Notes: generated by a model not told the origin, from the letters alone. A DNA stretch of 64,000 bases from Saccharothrix espanaensis DSM 44229 (GCF_000328705.1 NC_019673.1:2728001-2792000), one strand, 5' to 3'; positions 35,169 to 44,247 are shown, numbered from the stretch's first letter. Numbers and translations are program-made.

Positions 35169-35771
35169 TCAGATCCAGCCCTCGTCCCACGCCATGCGGG
35201 CGGCCTCGTAGCGGGTGCTCACGCCGAGCTTGGTCATCGCCGAGGACAGGTAGTTGCGCACCGTCCCGGCCGCCAGGTGGGCCTGCTGGGCGATGGCGGT
35301 GACCGTGCCGCCGCGCAACGCGTGCCGCAGCACGTCCAGCTCCCGCGCGGTCAGCGGGCAGGCGTCCTCGGTCAGCGCGGCGGCGGCGATCTCGGAGTCG
35401 ACGTACCGGCGGCCGGCGTGCACGTCGCGCAGGATCGACGCGAGCTTCGCCGCCGGGGTCGTCTTCGGCACGAACCCCCGCACGCCCGCGCTCAACGCCC
35501 GCCGCAGCACGCCCGGCCGCGCGTGCCTGGTCACGATGACCACCGCGACGCCCGCCAGCCCGCGCACCGCCTCGGCCGCCAGCACCCCGTCCCGGCCGGG
35601 CATCTCCAGGTCGAACACGGCGATGTCCGGCCGGTGCGCCCGCACCTCCGCCACGGCCGCGTCGCCGTCGCTGGCCTGGGCGACCACGGTCAGGTCGTCC
35701 TCCAGCTCCAGCAACGCCGCCAGCGCGCCCCGGATCAGGTCCTCGTCGTCGGCCAGCACCACCCGGATCAC
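35169..35771 (-). CDS. NarL/LuxR-type response regulator
   Basis: 200 residues from the GTG at 35771. Receiver domain with the acidic pair VVLADDEDLI, phospho-acceptor Asp at about 54 (AVFDLEMPGRDG) and Lys in GFVPKTT. C-terminal LuxR helix-turn-helix LTARELDVLRHALRGGTVTAIAQQAHLAAGTVRNYLSSAMTKL. It overlaps the stop of the upstream kinase gene by four bases. Likely controls the divergent ABC exporter, as for DesKR/YvfT-like pairs. Confidence 0.9.
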   Translation of the reverse strand: MIRVVLADDEDLIRGALAALLELEDDLTVVAQASDGDAAVAEVRAHRPDIAVFDLEMPGRDGVLAAEAVRGLAGVAVVIVTRHARPGVLRRALSAGVRGFVPKTTPAAKLASILRDVHAGRRYVDSEIAAAALTEDACPLTARELDVLRHALRGGTVTAIAQQAHLAAGTVRNYLSSAMTKLGVSTRYEAARMAWDEGWI

Positions 35772-36889
35772 GACCGCACCGACCCGACCAGCGCGAACCC
35801 GTCGCCGCCCGCGTCCACCTCGACCCGGCCGCCCACCGTCGCGAACCGCTCGCGCAGCCCGGCCAGCCCGGAACCGTCGCCGGCGGGCTCGTCGGTGCGG
35901 GCGCCGTCGTTGTGCAGCCGCACGCTGACCTGGCCGTCCGCCACGCTGATGTGCACCGCGCACCGCCGCGCCCGGCTGTGCCGCAGCACGTTCGTGGTGC
36001 CCTCGCGGACCAGCGCGCCGAACAGCGGCTGCAACGGCGGCGGCACGTCCGAGGCGTCGCCGGTCACCGCCGTCTCGATCCCGGCGGCCCGCAGCACGCC
36101 GACCGCGTTGGTGATCTCGGTCCCGAGGCTGGCCCGCCGGTAGCCCAGCACCACCTCCCGGGTCTCCCGCAGCGCCGTCCGGGCCAGCTCCGCGACCTCG
36201 TCGGCGTGCCGCCGGGCCGCCTCGTCGTCCCGGCCGATCAGCCGCGAGGTCAGCTCGCCCTTGAGCGCGATCGCCTGGAGGTGGTGGCCCTGGATGTCGT
36301 GCAGGTCGGCGGCGAACCGCAGCCGCTCCTCGGCCACCGCCAGCGCCTCGGCCGCCCGCTGCCCCCGGTCGAGCTTGAGCACCGCGTCCCAGAACCACAG
36401 CTGCGCCAGGTCGGCGGTGACGAACGCGCCGACCAGCACCACCGGCATCACCAGCGAGCCGACCACGTCCGGCGAGCGCAGCACCCCGCCCGCCAAGGTG
36501 GCCGCGGCCGTGCCCACGACCACGATCAGCAGCCGCGACCCGCCGGGCCGGTTGGCCACCACGTGCGCGATCACCGCGGCCGGCAGCAGGTACCACGCCA
36601 TCGGGACGGGGGTGTTGTAGCCGGCGTACGTGAGCGCCGCCACGGCCACCGCGAACGTCGCCAGGTGCTCGACGGTCCGCCTGTCGTCACGCCCGAGGCC
36701 GCCCATGGCCCGCCACATGTACCGGGCGTGCTGCACGGTCACCAGGACGACCGCCGACGCCAGCAGCGGCGTCCCCAGGGGGCCGTAACGGCCGGTGGAC
36801 ATGTCCAAGGTGGTCACCACGGCCACCATCGCCCCCGCGCCCGCCACCGACCACCAGGTCCAGCGGCGCAGGGAGCCCATCGTCGTCAC
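35768..36889 (-). CDS. DesK-type sensor histidine kinase
   Basis: 373 residues from the GTG at 36889. Five or so transmembrane helices in the first ~165 residues, then the HisKA_3 dimerisation helix with the phospho-acceptor His (RFAADLHDIQGHHLQAIALKGEL). The ATPase domain contains VREGTTNVLRHSRARRCAVHI (N box) and GDGSGLAGLRERFATVGG (G box). It precedes the response regulator with a four-base overlap and diverges from an ABC exporter. Confidence 0.9.
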   Translation of the reverse strand: MTTMGSLRRWTWWSVAGAGAMVAVVTTLDMSTGRYGPLGTPLLASAVVLVTVQHARYMWRAMGGLGRDDRRTVEHLATFAVAVAALTYAGYNTPVPMAWYLLPAAVIAHVVANRPGGSRLLIVVVGTAAATLAGGVLRSPDVVGSLVMPVVLVGAFVTADLAQLWFWDAVLKLDRGQRAAEALAVAEERLRFAADLHDIQGHHLQAIALKGELTSRLIGRDDEAARRHADEVAELARTALRETREVVLGYRRASLGTEITNAVGVLRAAGIETAVTGDASDVPPPLQPLFGALVREGTTNVLRHSRARRCAVHISVADGQVSVRLHNDGARTDEPAGDGSGLAGLRERFATVGGRVEVDAGGDGFALVGSVRS

Positions 36890-36996
36890 GCCACGAATCT
36901 ACGAGCCGGATCGCCCCGCTGTCTGCTGACATCTGTCACATGAACCGGTGAGCGGCGGCACTGCCGGCGCGCGCGGGCCGGGGCGAGGCTGGGGCC

Positions 36997-37890
36997 ATGC
37001 GGAATCCGGTGATCGACGTGACGGCGCTGCACTGCCGGTACGGGGAGTTCGAGGCGGTGCGCGGGGTCGACCTCCAGGTCACGCAGGGCGAGCTGTTCGC
37101 CCTGCTCGGCACGAACGGGGCGGGCAAGACCACCCTGGTGGAGACCTTGGAGGGGCTGCGCGCGCCGAGCGCGGGACGGGTGCGGGTGCTCGGCGTGGAC
37201 CCCGGCCGGGACCGGGCGGCGATCCGGGCCAGGACCGGCATCATGTTGCAGCAGAGCGGGTTCCCGGCCGACCTCACGGTCGCCGAGATGGTCCGGCTGT
37301 GGGGGCGCGGCCGGCGCGGCGACGCGCTGGAGCGGCTCGACCTGGGCCACCGCCGGGACGTGCGCATCAAGCAGCTCTCCGGCGGCGAACGGCGGCGGCT
37401 GGACCTGGTGCTGGCCGTTCAGGGCGAGCCCGAACTGCTGTTCCTGGACGAGCCGACCACCGGGCTGGACCCGGAGTCCCGGCAGCGCACCTGGGACGTG
37501 GTGCGCGAGCTGCTCGCGCGGGGCACGACCGTGGTGCTGACCACGCACTACCTGGAGGAGGCGGAGTCGCTCGCGCACCGGCTGGCGATCCTGCACCAGG
37601 GGCGGGTGGCGGTGACCGGGGCGCTGGTGGACGTGCTGGCCGCGCAGCCCTCGCGGATCTCGTTCGACCTGCCGCACCCGTTCGACGTCGGCGCGCTGCC
37701 GATGCTGTCCGGGGACGTGGTGCACGTGCCGTCCGGGCGGGTCGACGTGCGCACCAGGCAGTTGCAGGACGACCTCGACGTCCTGCTGGCGTGGGCGCGC
37801 CGGGAAGGGCTGGCGCTGGGCCGGCTGCGGGCGCACCACGCGTCCCTGGAGGACGTCTTCCACGCGACGAGGCAGGTGACGGCGGCATGA
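36997..37890 (+). CDS. ABC exporter ATPase subunit
   Basis: 297 residues. Walker A GTNGAGKTTLVETL, signature LSGGERRRLDLVLAV, Walker B ELLFLDEPTTGLDPESRQ and switch His in TTHYLEEAESLAHRLAIL. The C-terminal extension (LEDVFHATRQVTAA) is typical of drug or antibiotic exporters (DrrA-like). It overlaps the permease start by four bases. Probably regulated by the divergent two-component system. Confidence 0.9.
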   Translation: MRNPVIDVTALHCRYGEFEAVRGVDLQVTQGELFALLGTNGAGKTTLVETLEGLRAPSAGRVRVLGVDPGRDRAAIRARTGIMLQQSGFPADLTVAEMVRLWGRGRRGDALERLDLGHRRDVRIKQLSGGERRRLDLVLAVQGEPELLFLDEPTTGLDPESRQRTWDVVRELLARGTTVVLTTHYLEEAESLAHRLAILHQGRVAVTGALVDVLAAQPSRISFDLPHPFDVGALPMLSGDVVHVPSGRVDVRTRQLQDDLDVLLAWARREGLALGRLRAHHASLEDVFHATRQVTAA

Positions 37891-38579
37891 TCACCGCACT
37901 GGGCGTGGCCGAGCTGAAGATGTTGCTGCGCAACCGGACGGCCGCCGCACTGGCGTTCGCGATGCCGCTGGCGATGGGGGTGTGGTTCGCCACGAGCCTG
38001 GGTGCCGAGGCGTGGCCGGTGGCGATCACCCTGCAACTGCTGGGCAGCATGGGGTTCACCGCGTACGTGACGATCACGACCTCGCTCACCTCGCGCCGCC
38101 AGGACCTCTACCTCAAGCGGCTGCGCACCGGCGCGGCGTCGGACGCGGTGGTGCTGACGGGGGTCGTGCTGCCGCCCGTGCTGCTGGCGCTGGTGCAGGT
38201 GGTGCTCCTGCTGGGGGTGAGCCTGGCGGCCGGCGCGCCGCTGCCGCAGCGGCCGGAACTGGTGCTGCTCGCGGTGGTCGGCGGGGTGGCGATGAGCGCG
38301 GCGGCCGGCGTCGCGACCAGCGGCATCACCTCGACCGCCGAGCTCGCCCAGATCACCACCGGGCCGTTCTTCCTGGCCCTGTTCGCCGGCGGGGTGTGGG
38401 CGGCGAACACGTCCGACCCGCGCGCCCTGGCCGTGCCCGGCGGCGGGGTGGCGGACCTGGTCCGGGTCGCCTGGGGCGGCGACGGGCGGCCGGAACTGGC
38501 GGCGCTGTCGCTGCTCGGGTGGACCGCGCTGGGGTGCGTGGCCTCCCTGCGGCTGTTCCGCTGGGACGCGCGCGACTAG
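37887..38579 (+). CDS. ABC-2 type permease subunit
   Basis: 230 residues, about six transmembrane helices (AALAFAMPLAMGVWFATSLG; ITLQLLGSMGFTAYVTITTSL; VLTGVVLPPVLLALVQVVLLLGVSLA; LVLLAVVGGVAMSAAAGVATS). RRQDLYLKRLRTGA is the typical cytoplasmic loop of ABC-2 permeases. ATG at 37887 overlaps the ATPase stop. Substrate unknown. Confidence 0.88.
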   Translation: MITALGVAELKMLLRNRTAAALAFAMPLAMGVWFATSLGAEAWPVAITLQLLGSMGFTAYVTITTSLTSRRQDLYLKRLRTGAASDAVVLTGVVLPPVLLALVQVVLLLGVSLAAGAPLPQRPELVLLAVVGGVAMSAAAGVATSGITSTAELAQITTGPFFLALFAGGVWAANTSDPRALAVPGGGVADLVRVAWGGDGRPELAALSLLGWTALGCVASLRLFRWDARD

Positions 38580-38646
38580 GTCGTATTTCGAAGGTGCGGT
38601 GATCGGCGGCGGGTCGGTGGCCGGAACGCGGCGAGGTCTCCGGTAA

Positions 38647-39388
38647 GTGGGTTGGCGACCGAGCAGACCTGGCACCGGAGACCTCGTGGCCGGCGTAGCG
38701 GCAGCGGGGCGGGCCGACCTGACCGACGCGCAGTGGGCGGTGCTGCGGCCGTTGCTGCCCGTCGGCGCCAAGCCGGGCCGTCCGCCGAAGTGGGGCAAGC
38801 GGCGGTTGATCGACGGTATCCGGTGGCGGGTGCGCGTCGGTGCCCCGTGACGTTCCGCCCGACTACGGACCCTGGCAGACCGTGTACGAGTTGTTCCGGC
38901 GCCGGCAGCGGGCCGGGGTCTGGCGGCGGATGCTGACCGCGTTGCAGGCCCGTGCGGACGCCGCCGGGTCGATCGTGTGGGACGTGAGCGTCGATTCCAC
39001 GGTCATGCGGGCGCACCAGCATGCCGCCGGTGCGCGTAAGAAGGGGATCTCCAGGTCGAACCGCCCGACACCGACACGGGCGGGACCGAGCCCGACGACC
39101 ACGGGCCGGGGCGGGCGCGGCTGGACCAGCAAGCTGCACCTGGCCTGCGAGCAACGGCGGCGGCCGTTGTCGTTGCTGGTCACCGCCGGACAGCGGGGCG
39201 ACAGCCGGCAATTCACGACGGTGATCGAGCGGATCTCGGTGCCGCCCCTCGGCCCCAGCCGGGCCAGGACGAGACCGGACCGGGTTCTGGCGGACAAGGC
39301 ATACAGCTAACTCGCCCTCCGCTACCAGGCCACCATCGACATCGCCGCCATCAACACCTGGCTACGCCACATCTGGAACACGCGCTAG
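38647..39388 (+). pseudogene. Broken IS5-family transposase
   Basis: Pieces of one transposase in different frames: DLTDAQWAVLRPLLPVGAKPGRPPKWGKRRLIDGIRW, a jump to YGPWQTVYELFRRRQRAGVWRRMLTALQARADAAGSIVWDVSVDSTVMRAHQHAAGARKKG, then GWTSKLHLACEQRRRPLSLLVTAGQRGD and RVLADKAYS followed by a stop. A last fragment LALRYQATIDIAAINTWLRH completes the C-terminus with ~70 residues missing. 13-bp inverted arms at 38632-38644 and 38674-38686 mark the 5' end. Non-functional remnant. Confidence 0.85.
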
Positions 39389-39473
39389 CGGTGACCTGCG
39401 AGTCTCGTCGAGGCCGGAGGCGGTTCGGTGGCCCGACCTCCTCGTCCACACGGGAGGGAGTCGGTCGTCGTGG

Positions 39474-39501
39474 CCCGTGCCGGCGTCGGCGCGGGCACGG
39501 G
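39474..39501 (-). terminator. Hairpin downstream of the winged-helix regulator
   Basis: Arms CCCGTGCC and GGCACGGG around a 12-base loop, directly after the stop at 39505 of the minus-strand gene. Confidence 0.5.
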
Positions 39502-39504
39502 GCG

Positions 39505-40020
39505 TCAGCCGGCCAGGGCGTCGTGCTCCACGGACACCGCGAACGGGTTGTCCATCCGGTAGCCGACCCCGCGCACGGTGGTGATCAGCGACGCCGCGTC
39601 GCCGAGCTTGCGGCGGATCCGGCGCACGTGCACGTCCACCGTCCGGGTGTCCACGAAGCTGTTCGAGCCCCACACGCTGTTCATCAGCGCGGTGCGCCGG
39701 TGCACTTGGCGGGGGTGGGTGCACAGGTGGTGCAGCAGGTCGAACTCCAGCCTGGTCAGCTCCACGTTCACCCCCCGGTGCAGCACCCGGCGGGAGTCCG
39801 CCAGGATGCGCAGCTCGGGTTCGGAGCGCGGGACCGGCAGGTCCACCACCACGTCCACCTCGGGCAGGTCCAGCGCGGACCGCAACGCCTCGGCGAGCTG
39901 CGCGGCGGTGTCCACCACCTGGGCGGTCGGCGCGCTGAGGCGGATGACGACCGTCACGTCGACGGTCGTCACATCGGGGACTGCCTTCACCACGGCCACG
40001 ATGGGAATCGGACCAGCCAC
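39505..40020 (-). CDS. Winged-helix (OmpR/PhoB-type) regulator without receiver domain
   Basis: 171 residues from the GTG at 40020. The C-terminal ~100 residues are a classic OmpR winged helix (VELTRLEFDLLHHLCTHPRQVHRRTALMNSVWGSNSFVDTRTVDVHVRRIRRKLG, ending LITTVRGVGYRMD). The N-terminal ~70 residues (TTVDVTVVIRLSAPTAQVVDTAAQLAEAL) are not a phospho-receiver. Standalone regulators of this type are common in actinomycetes. Divergent from the aldo/keto reductase gene 62 bases away, which it may regulate. Confidence 0.85.
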   Translation of the reverse strand: MAGPIPIVAVVKAVPDVTTVDVTVVIRLSAPTAQVVDTAAQLAEALRSALDLPEVDVVVDLPVPRSEPELRILADSRRVLHRGVNVELTRLEFDLLHHLCTHPRQVHRRTALMNSVWGSNSFVDTRTVDVHVRRIRRKLGDAASLITTVRGVGYRMDNPFAVSVEHDALAG

Positions 40021-40082
40021 GTGCGCGGGGCGTCAACGCCGTCCAAGAGGTGGGAGGCGTTGACAAGGGCGATGATGGGCTC

Positions 40083-40901
40083 ATGACGACCATCACGCTC
40101 AACAACGGCGTCACCATGCCGCAGCTCGGTTTCGGCGTGTTCCAGGTGTCCACACAGGACACCGAGGACGCGGTGGCGGAGGCGATCCGGGTCGGTTACC
40201 GCAGCATCGACACCGCCGCCGCCTACGGCAACGAGGAGCCCGTGGGCCGGGCCGTCGCCGCCTCCGGCCTGCCGCGCGACGACCTGTTCGTCACCACCAA
40301 GCTGTGGAACACCGACCAGGGCTACGACGAGGCGCTGCGCGCGTTCGACACCAGCCTGGGCAAGCTCGGGCTGGACCGGCTCGACCTCTACCTGATCCAC
40401 TGGCCGGCCGCCGAGCGCGGGCGGTACGTCGACTCGTGGCGCGCGCTGGGCAAGCTGCTCGCGGACGGCCGGGTGCGCGCGATCGGCGTGTCCAACTTCC
40501 AGGTGCCCCATCTCGAACGGGTGATCGAAACGACCGGCGCGGTGCCCGCGGTCAACCAGGTCGAGCTGCACCCCCGGTTCCAGCAGGAGGAGCTGCGCCG
40601 ATTCCACGCCGGACACGGCATCGCCACCGAGGCGTGGAGCCCGCTCGCGCAAGGTGGTGACCTGTTGCGTGACGAGGTGGTCACGGCGATCGCGGACAAG
40701 CACGGCCGCACCCCGGCGCAGGTGGTGCTGCGCTGGCACCTCCAGCTGGGCAACGTGGTGATCCCCAAGTCCGTCACGCCGAGCCGGATCGCGGAGAACT
40801 TCGCGGTCACCGACTTCGAGCTGGACCGGGACGACCTCGACCGGATCGCGACCCTGGAGACCGGGCAGCGGGTGGGGCCGGACCCGGACAAGTTCAACTA
40901 G
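40083..40901 (+). CDS. Aldo/keto reductase
   Basis: 272-residue NADPH-dependent (beta/alpha)8 reductase. MTTITLNNGVTMPQLGFGVFQV start, catalytic tetrad Asp-Tyr-Lys-His visible in GYRSIDTAAAYGNEEPVGRAV, FVTTKLWN and LYLIHWP; cofactor segment VVIPKSVTPSRIAENFAVTDFEL. Closest in pattern to 2,5-diketo-D-gluconate reductase-like proteins. I start at the ATG at 40083 because it matches the family N-terminus. Substrate unknown. Confidence 0.92.
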   Translation: MTTITLNNGVTMPQLGFGVFQVSTQDTEDAVAEAIRVGYRSIDTAAAYGNEEPVGRAVAASGLPRDDLFVTTKLWNTDQGYDEALRAFDTSLGKLGLDRLDLYLIHWPAAERGRYVDSWRALGKLLADGRVRAIGVSNFQVPHLERVIETTGAVPAVNQVELHPRFQQEELRRFHAGHGIATEAWSPLAQGGDLLRDEVVTAIADKHGRTPAQVVLRWHLQLGNVVIPKSVTPSRIAENFAVTDFELDRDDLDRIATLETGQRVGPDPDKFN

Positions 40902-40925
40902 AACCGGGAAAAGTCCACCCCACCG

Positions 40926-41381
40926 CTACCCCGCCGGCGCCTCGACCGGCCCGCCGGAACGCCAGTGCACGCCGTCGGCCCGGTCGAGCAGCCCTTCGTC
41001 CACGAGGTACCGGCGCACCGTCACGTGGTCGACCTCGCCGCCGGCGCACCACCCGCCGAGCACCTCGGCCACCTCGCGCTCGGGGTAGCGGCGCCCGGGT
41101 TCGAACGCGGTGCACACCTGTTCGAGCACCGCGCGCCGGCGGCCGTGCCGGCCGGGCAGCCTGACCAGGCGACCGTCCCTCAGGAACGGATCCTCCGCGA
41201 CCCGCTCGACCCGCGCGGCCCGTTCGAACACGTCGTGGCGCACCAGCATCTCACCGGGCCGCCCGGCCACCAGCCCGGCGCCGCGCAGCTTGCGCAGCGC
41301 CACCTCCACCCGCCGGGCGTCCACACCGGCCTTCTCGGCGATTTCCGCGGTGCTGCGGGCTCCCGGCACCAGCGCCGACAC
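40926..41381 (-). CDS. DUF2087 winged-helix protein, probably frameshifted at its start
   Basis: 151 residues from a GTG at 41381. ArsR-like helix-turn-helix (STAEIAEKAGVDARRVEVALRKLRGAGLVAG) followed by a DUF2087 domain (RRAVLEQVCTAFEPGRRYPEREVAEVLGGW and HVTVRRYLVDEGLLDRADGVHW). The expected first helix (VTPDALIGLLADP) lies in another frame, with a GTG at 41436, and could be rejoined to RLRVVSALVPGA by a single-base change near 41390-41397. The shown ORF may therefore be a 5'-truncated version of the true gene. Confidence 0.72.
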   Translation of the reverse strand: MSALVPGARSTAEIAEKAGVDARRVEVALRKLRGAGLVAGRPGEMLVRHDVFERAARVERVAEDPFLRDGRLVRLPGRHGRRRAVLEQVCTAFEPGRRYPEREVAEVLGGWCAGGEVDHVTVRRYLVDEGLLDRADGVHWRSGGPVEAPAG

Positions 41382-41498
41382 AACGCGTAGTCGCCGGCGG
41401 GTCCGCGAGCAATCCGATCAGCGCGTCAGGGGTCACGGGAAGAGTCAACCGAACCCGGGCCTCCGGTGCACGCCCGTCAGGGGCGGACCTTAATACCC

Positions 41499-42257
41499 GT
41501 GCGCACTGATCACCTCTTCCCCCTGGCGTCGGTGGAGCCCGTTTTCGGCATGCCCACCGAGCACGCCCGCAAGTTCCAGCAGGTGGCCGCGGAGCAGGAC
41601 CTCGTCATCGACGTGCGGGGCACCAACCCGCACGCGGTGTCGTGGCTGCGCGACGGCGCGTTGCCCAAGCCCGAGCCGGTGAAGGCCAAGACGATCGACG
41701 ACCTGGACGTCCGGCTGGGAGCGCGGCCCCGGCACCGCGGCCTGGTCGGCTTCTTCCTGCCCGCGTTACCCGGGCACGGTGTCACCGAGCGGCTGTGGAG
41801 CCGGTTCACCCAGCGGCGCGACGAGTTCGACGCGCTCGGCGCGAAGATGGCGCTGCTGGAACGCCGCGGTGAATACCTCGTGCGCGACGGCGTGGTGCAC
41901 GGCTTCGACCGGCGCGGCCGGCTGCGACCGCTGACCGGCGACCACGACGTGTTCGACATCCGGGCCTCGGGCGGGCGTCCACTCACCACCAAGCGCTACG
42001 ACCGCGCGGTGGCCACGATGATGGGCATGGACATGGGCGTCACCCACGGGGCCCACATGTACTGGCAACCGACCACGCCCGCGGACCGGTCGATGTTCGA
42101 GTCCATCGCGGGCAGCACCAGCCCCAAGCTCCGGTTCCACCCCGACGGCACGATGACCGCCGGCGACTACCGCCGGGTGAACGCGGGCACGAACGTGATG
42201 ACCAGGCCGGCGAGCGTGGCCCGTCCGTACGCGACGGTCTCCAGCGTGGGCAGTTGA
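41499..42257 (+). CDS. Protein related to the oedema-factor/CyaA adenylyl cyclase toxin fold
   Basis: 252 residues from the GTG at 41499. No signal peptide. The segments FGMPTEHARKFQQVAAEQDLVIDVRGTNP, GALPKPEPVKAKTIDDLD with RGLVGFFLP, LVRDGVVHGFDRRGRLRPLTGDHDVFDI and DMGVTHGAHMYW follow the order of conserved blocks in EF/CyaA/ExoY catalytic domains. The metal-binding Asp-x-Asp (GDHDVF) and a late His are present. The position of the catalytic His of the first block appears to be Lys (VKAK instead of VHGK). Could be an inactive or divergent member. The last 91 bases overlap the convergent membrane gene. Inferred from motif memory only. Confidence 0.5.
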   Translation: MRTDHLFPLASVEPVFGMPTEHARKFQQVAAEQDLVIDVRGTNPHAVSWLRDGALPKPEPVKAKTIDDLDVRLGARPRHRGLVGFFLPALPGHGVTERLWSRFTQRRDEFDALGAKMALLERRGEYLVRDGVVHGFDRRGRLRPLTGDHDVFDIRASGGRPLTTKRYDRAVATMMGMDMGVTHGAHMYWQPTTPADRSMFESIAGSTSPKLRFHPDGTMTAGDYRRVNAGTNVMTRPASVARPYATVSSVGS

Positions 42258-42544
42258 AGCCACTGCGTCGACGACGCCATGTCGGTGACCAGGAGCTTGC
42301 CGTAGACCAGGAGGAGAGCGATGCCGTAGAGGCGGGCGTACTCGTGCTTCCACGCCAGCAGCAGGCCGATCAGCCCGGTGCACACGTGCAGGGTCTGGTC
42401 GGCGGCGCCGAGCGGTAACACGGGGACCACCGCCACCACGATCTGCAGCGAGCCCACGACGAGCGCGAGCAGTTGCGCCCGGCTCAGCCGCGCCCTGGCG
42501 GCACCCGGCGCCGTGCCGGCCTTCGCCGGTCCCTGTTTTCGCAT
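42167..42544 (-). CDS. Small four-helix membrane protein (DUF4383-like)
   Basis: 125 residues from the ATG at 42544. Hydrophobic segments AQLLALVVGSLQIVVAVVPVLPLG, LHVCTGLIGLLLAWKH, LYGIALLLVYGKLLVTDMA and ATLAGLVITFVPAF give a four-helix topology. GAADQTLHVCTGLIGLLLAWKHEYARLYGI resembles DUF4383-type proteins. Its 3' end overlaps the plus-strand gene by 91 bases, which is unusual. Either gene could end earlier in reality. Confidence 0.65.
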   Translation of the reverse strand: MRKQGPAKAGTAPGAARARLSRAQLLALVVGSLQIVVAVVPVLPLGAADQTLHVCTGLIGLLLAWKHEYARLYGIALLLVYGKLLVTDMASSTQWLQLPTLETVAYGRATLAGLVITFVPAFTRR

Positions 42545-42900
42545 GGCTTCGGATACCCGTCGCGGCACCCGGACCACGCCGGCCCGGGAGCTTTCCCCCG
42601 GGCCGGTCCGGTTGTCCGCCCCATCGGGTGGTGCTTTGCGGCGCCCATCGGGGTACCGGCTTCCGGGCGACCGTCCGGCCTACGCCGACCGGGTGGCCGC
42701 CGCACCCCACGGCCGGATGCCCCCCGCCGTGGTTCCCGTGCCCGGCACCGCCGGCCGGCTTGACAACGGTGGTGCGGTCGTCGTGCCGCCGCCGGGCCTC
42801 GGCATCGAGCGGGCGTCCTGCGGCTGTCTTGGACGGCACGGCGTGCGCCCGGCGTCGGCGGGTGCGCACGACGGCGCGGCCAGGCGTGAACCGGTGCGGT
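42545..42900. other. Non-coding spacer
   Basis: 356 bases without a supported gene. It contains GC-rich inverted segments around 42570-42630 (GGCCCGGGAGC...CCCCCGGGCC), which could end or start the minus-strand membrane gene transcript. Confidence 0.4.
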
Positions 42901-44166
42901 TCAGCGCAGCAGCGGCTCCAGCGCCGCCCGCCCGTCCTGCGCGGCCTGCGCGGCCGGGCGCTCCCGCCCGAGCACCTGCCGCACCATGGTCGAGATCGCC
43001 GCCGACACCTCCGGGTAGCGCGGCCCGTACACCACCCGGGCGCCGGCCAGTTGCCCGATGAACGCGGGCACGTTCGGGTCCCACCGCCACGCCAGGTCGT
43101 CCACGGTGTCCGACCGGTTGGGCAGCGCGTTGAGCGCCGCGCCGAACTCGGTCGCGTTGTCCCGCTCCTCGGCCAGCCACCGCAGCACGTCCCACGCCCG
43201 GTCGGCGTGCCGCCCGGCCCGCCCGAGCACCCACGCCTCGCCGCCCAGCAGCGACCCACCGCCCGCCGCCCCGGTCGGCAGCGGCGCGGCACCCCAGTCC
43301 AGCCCGGCGGAGTTCAGCGCGGGCGCGCTCCACGGGCCGTTGACCATCATCGCGCACCGCCCCGCCGCGAACTCGCGCTCCACGTCGGAGTCGTTCCACC
43401 GCAGCACGTCCGGCGGCGCGCTGCGGTCGACGTTGACCAAACCATCCACAAAGGACAGTGCGCGGACGCCCGGGTCCGCGCCGACGTCCGTCACGTCCCC
43501 GCCCGCCTGCCACAGCAGCGGCAGGAAGTTCGCGGTCGCCGCGCCCCCGTTCGCCGCGAAGCACAGCCCCCACTGCCCGGACACGGTCAGCGCCTGGGCG
43601 GTGGCCCGCAGCTCCTCCCAGGTCCGGGGCGGGTCGGCCACGCCACCGGCCGCGAACAGGTCGCGGTTGTAGAGCAGCGCCGTGGTGCTGGTCCGCAACG
43701 GCACCCCGTAGAACTTGTCCTGGTACCGCACGCTCGCCCGGACCGGCTCCAGGAACCGGTCCTTCACGTCCCACGACGAGTACCGGGGCGTCAGGTCGGC
43801 CAGCACGTCCTGCCCGGCCAGCCGCGGCAGCGCGGCCACGTCCACGGCGGCGATGTCCGGGAACGTGCCCGCCGCGACGGCCTGCGCCAGCTTCGCGTCG
43901 AAGTCGGCCCGGGGGATCGCGGTCCGCCGGATCTCCACCTCCGGGTGCGCGTCCTGGTAGCGCTTGACCAGTTGGCCGACCGCCTGGTCGGCCATGGGGG
44001 AGTGGTCCAGGTAGTCCCACCAGGTCAGCGTCACCCGGTCGGCGGGCACCGGGTCGCCACCACCGCACGCCACGACGGCGAGCAGCAGGACCACCGCGAG
44101 CAGCGGGGGCGTCCGTGCGTACTTCGGTGGGTCCTTCGGTGGGTCCTTCTGGGCCCGCTGGATCAT
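42901..44166 (-). CDS. ABC sugar-type solute-binding lipoprotein
   Basis: 421-residue family 1 extracellular binding protein. N-terminus has a repeat KDPPKDPPK (from a duplicated 12-base unit), then a hydrophobic signal LLAVVLLLAVVACGGG with lipobox AVVAC. Mature part: VTLTWWDYLDHSPMADQAVGQLVKRYQDAHPEVEI, GVPLRTSTTALLYNRDLFAAGG, CAMMVNGPWSAPALN, GGEAWVLGRAGRHADRAWDVLRWLA. No permease or ATPase gene is adjacent, so it is an orphan component. Possibly transcribed with the small gene at 44248. Confidence 0.85.
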   Translation of the reverse strand: MIQRAQKDPPKDPPKYARTPPLLAVVLLLAVVACGGGDPVPADRVTLTWWDYLDHSPMADQAVGQLVKRYQDAHPEVEIRRTAIPRADFDAKLAQAVAAGTFPDIAAVDVAALPRLAGQDVLADLTPRYSSWDVKDRFLEPVRASVRYQDKFYGVPLRTSTTALLYNRDLFAAGGVADPPRTWEELRATAQALTVSGQWGLCFAANGGAATANFLPLLWQAGGDVTDVGADPGVRALSFVDGLVNVDRSAPPDVLRWNDSDVEREFAAGRCAMMVNGPWSAPALNSAGLDWGAAPLPTGAAGGGSLLGGEAWVLGRAGRHADRAWDVLRWLAEERDNATEFGAALNALPNRSDTVDDLAWRWDPNVPAFIGQLAGARVVYGPRYPEVSAAISTMVRQVLGRERPAAQAAQDGRAALEPLLR

Positions 44167-44247
44167 GCCGCACCTTTCGACACAGGCGGCGGCCTCGTCA
44201 ATCGGAGGTCACGCCGTCCTACCCCGGCGCGGGACGGGGTGTCAAGA

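Noticed and set aside
38580..39388. A functional IS5-family transposase made by programmed frameshifting
   Set aside because: Besides the frame change there is an in-frame stop after DKAYS and a loss of ~70 residues near the C-terminus, so it is a remnant.
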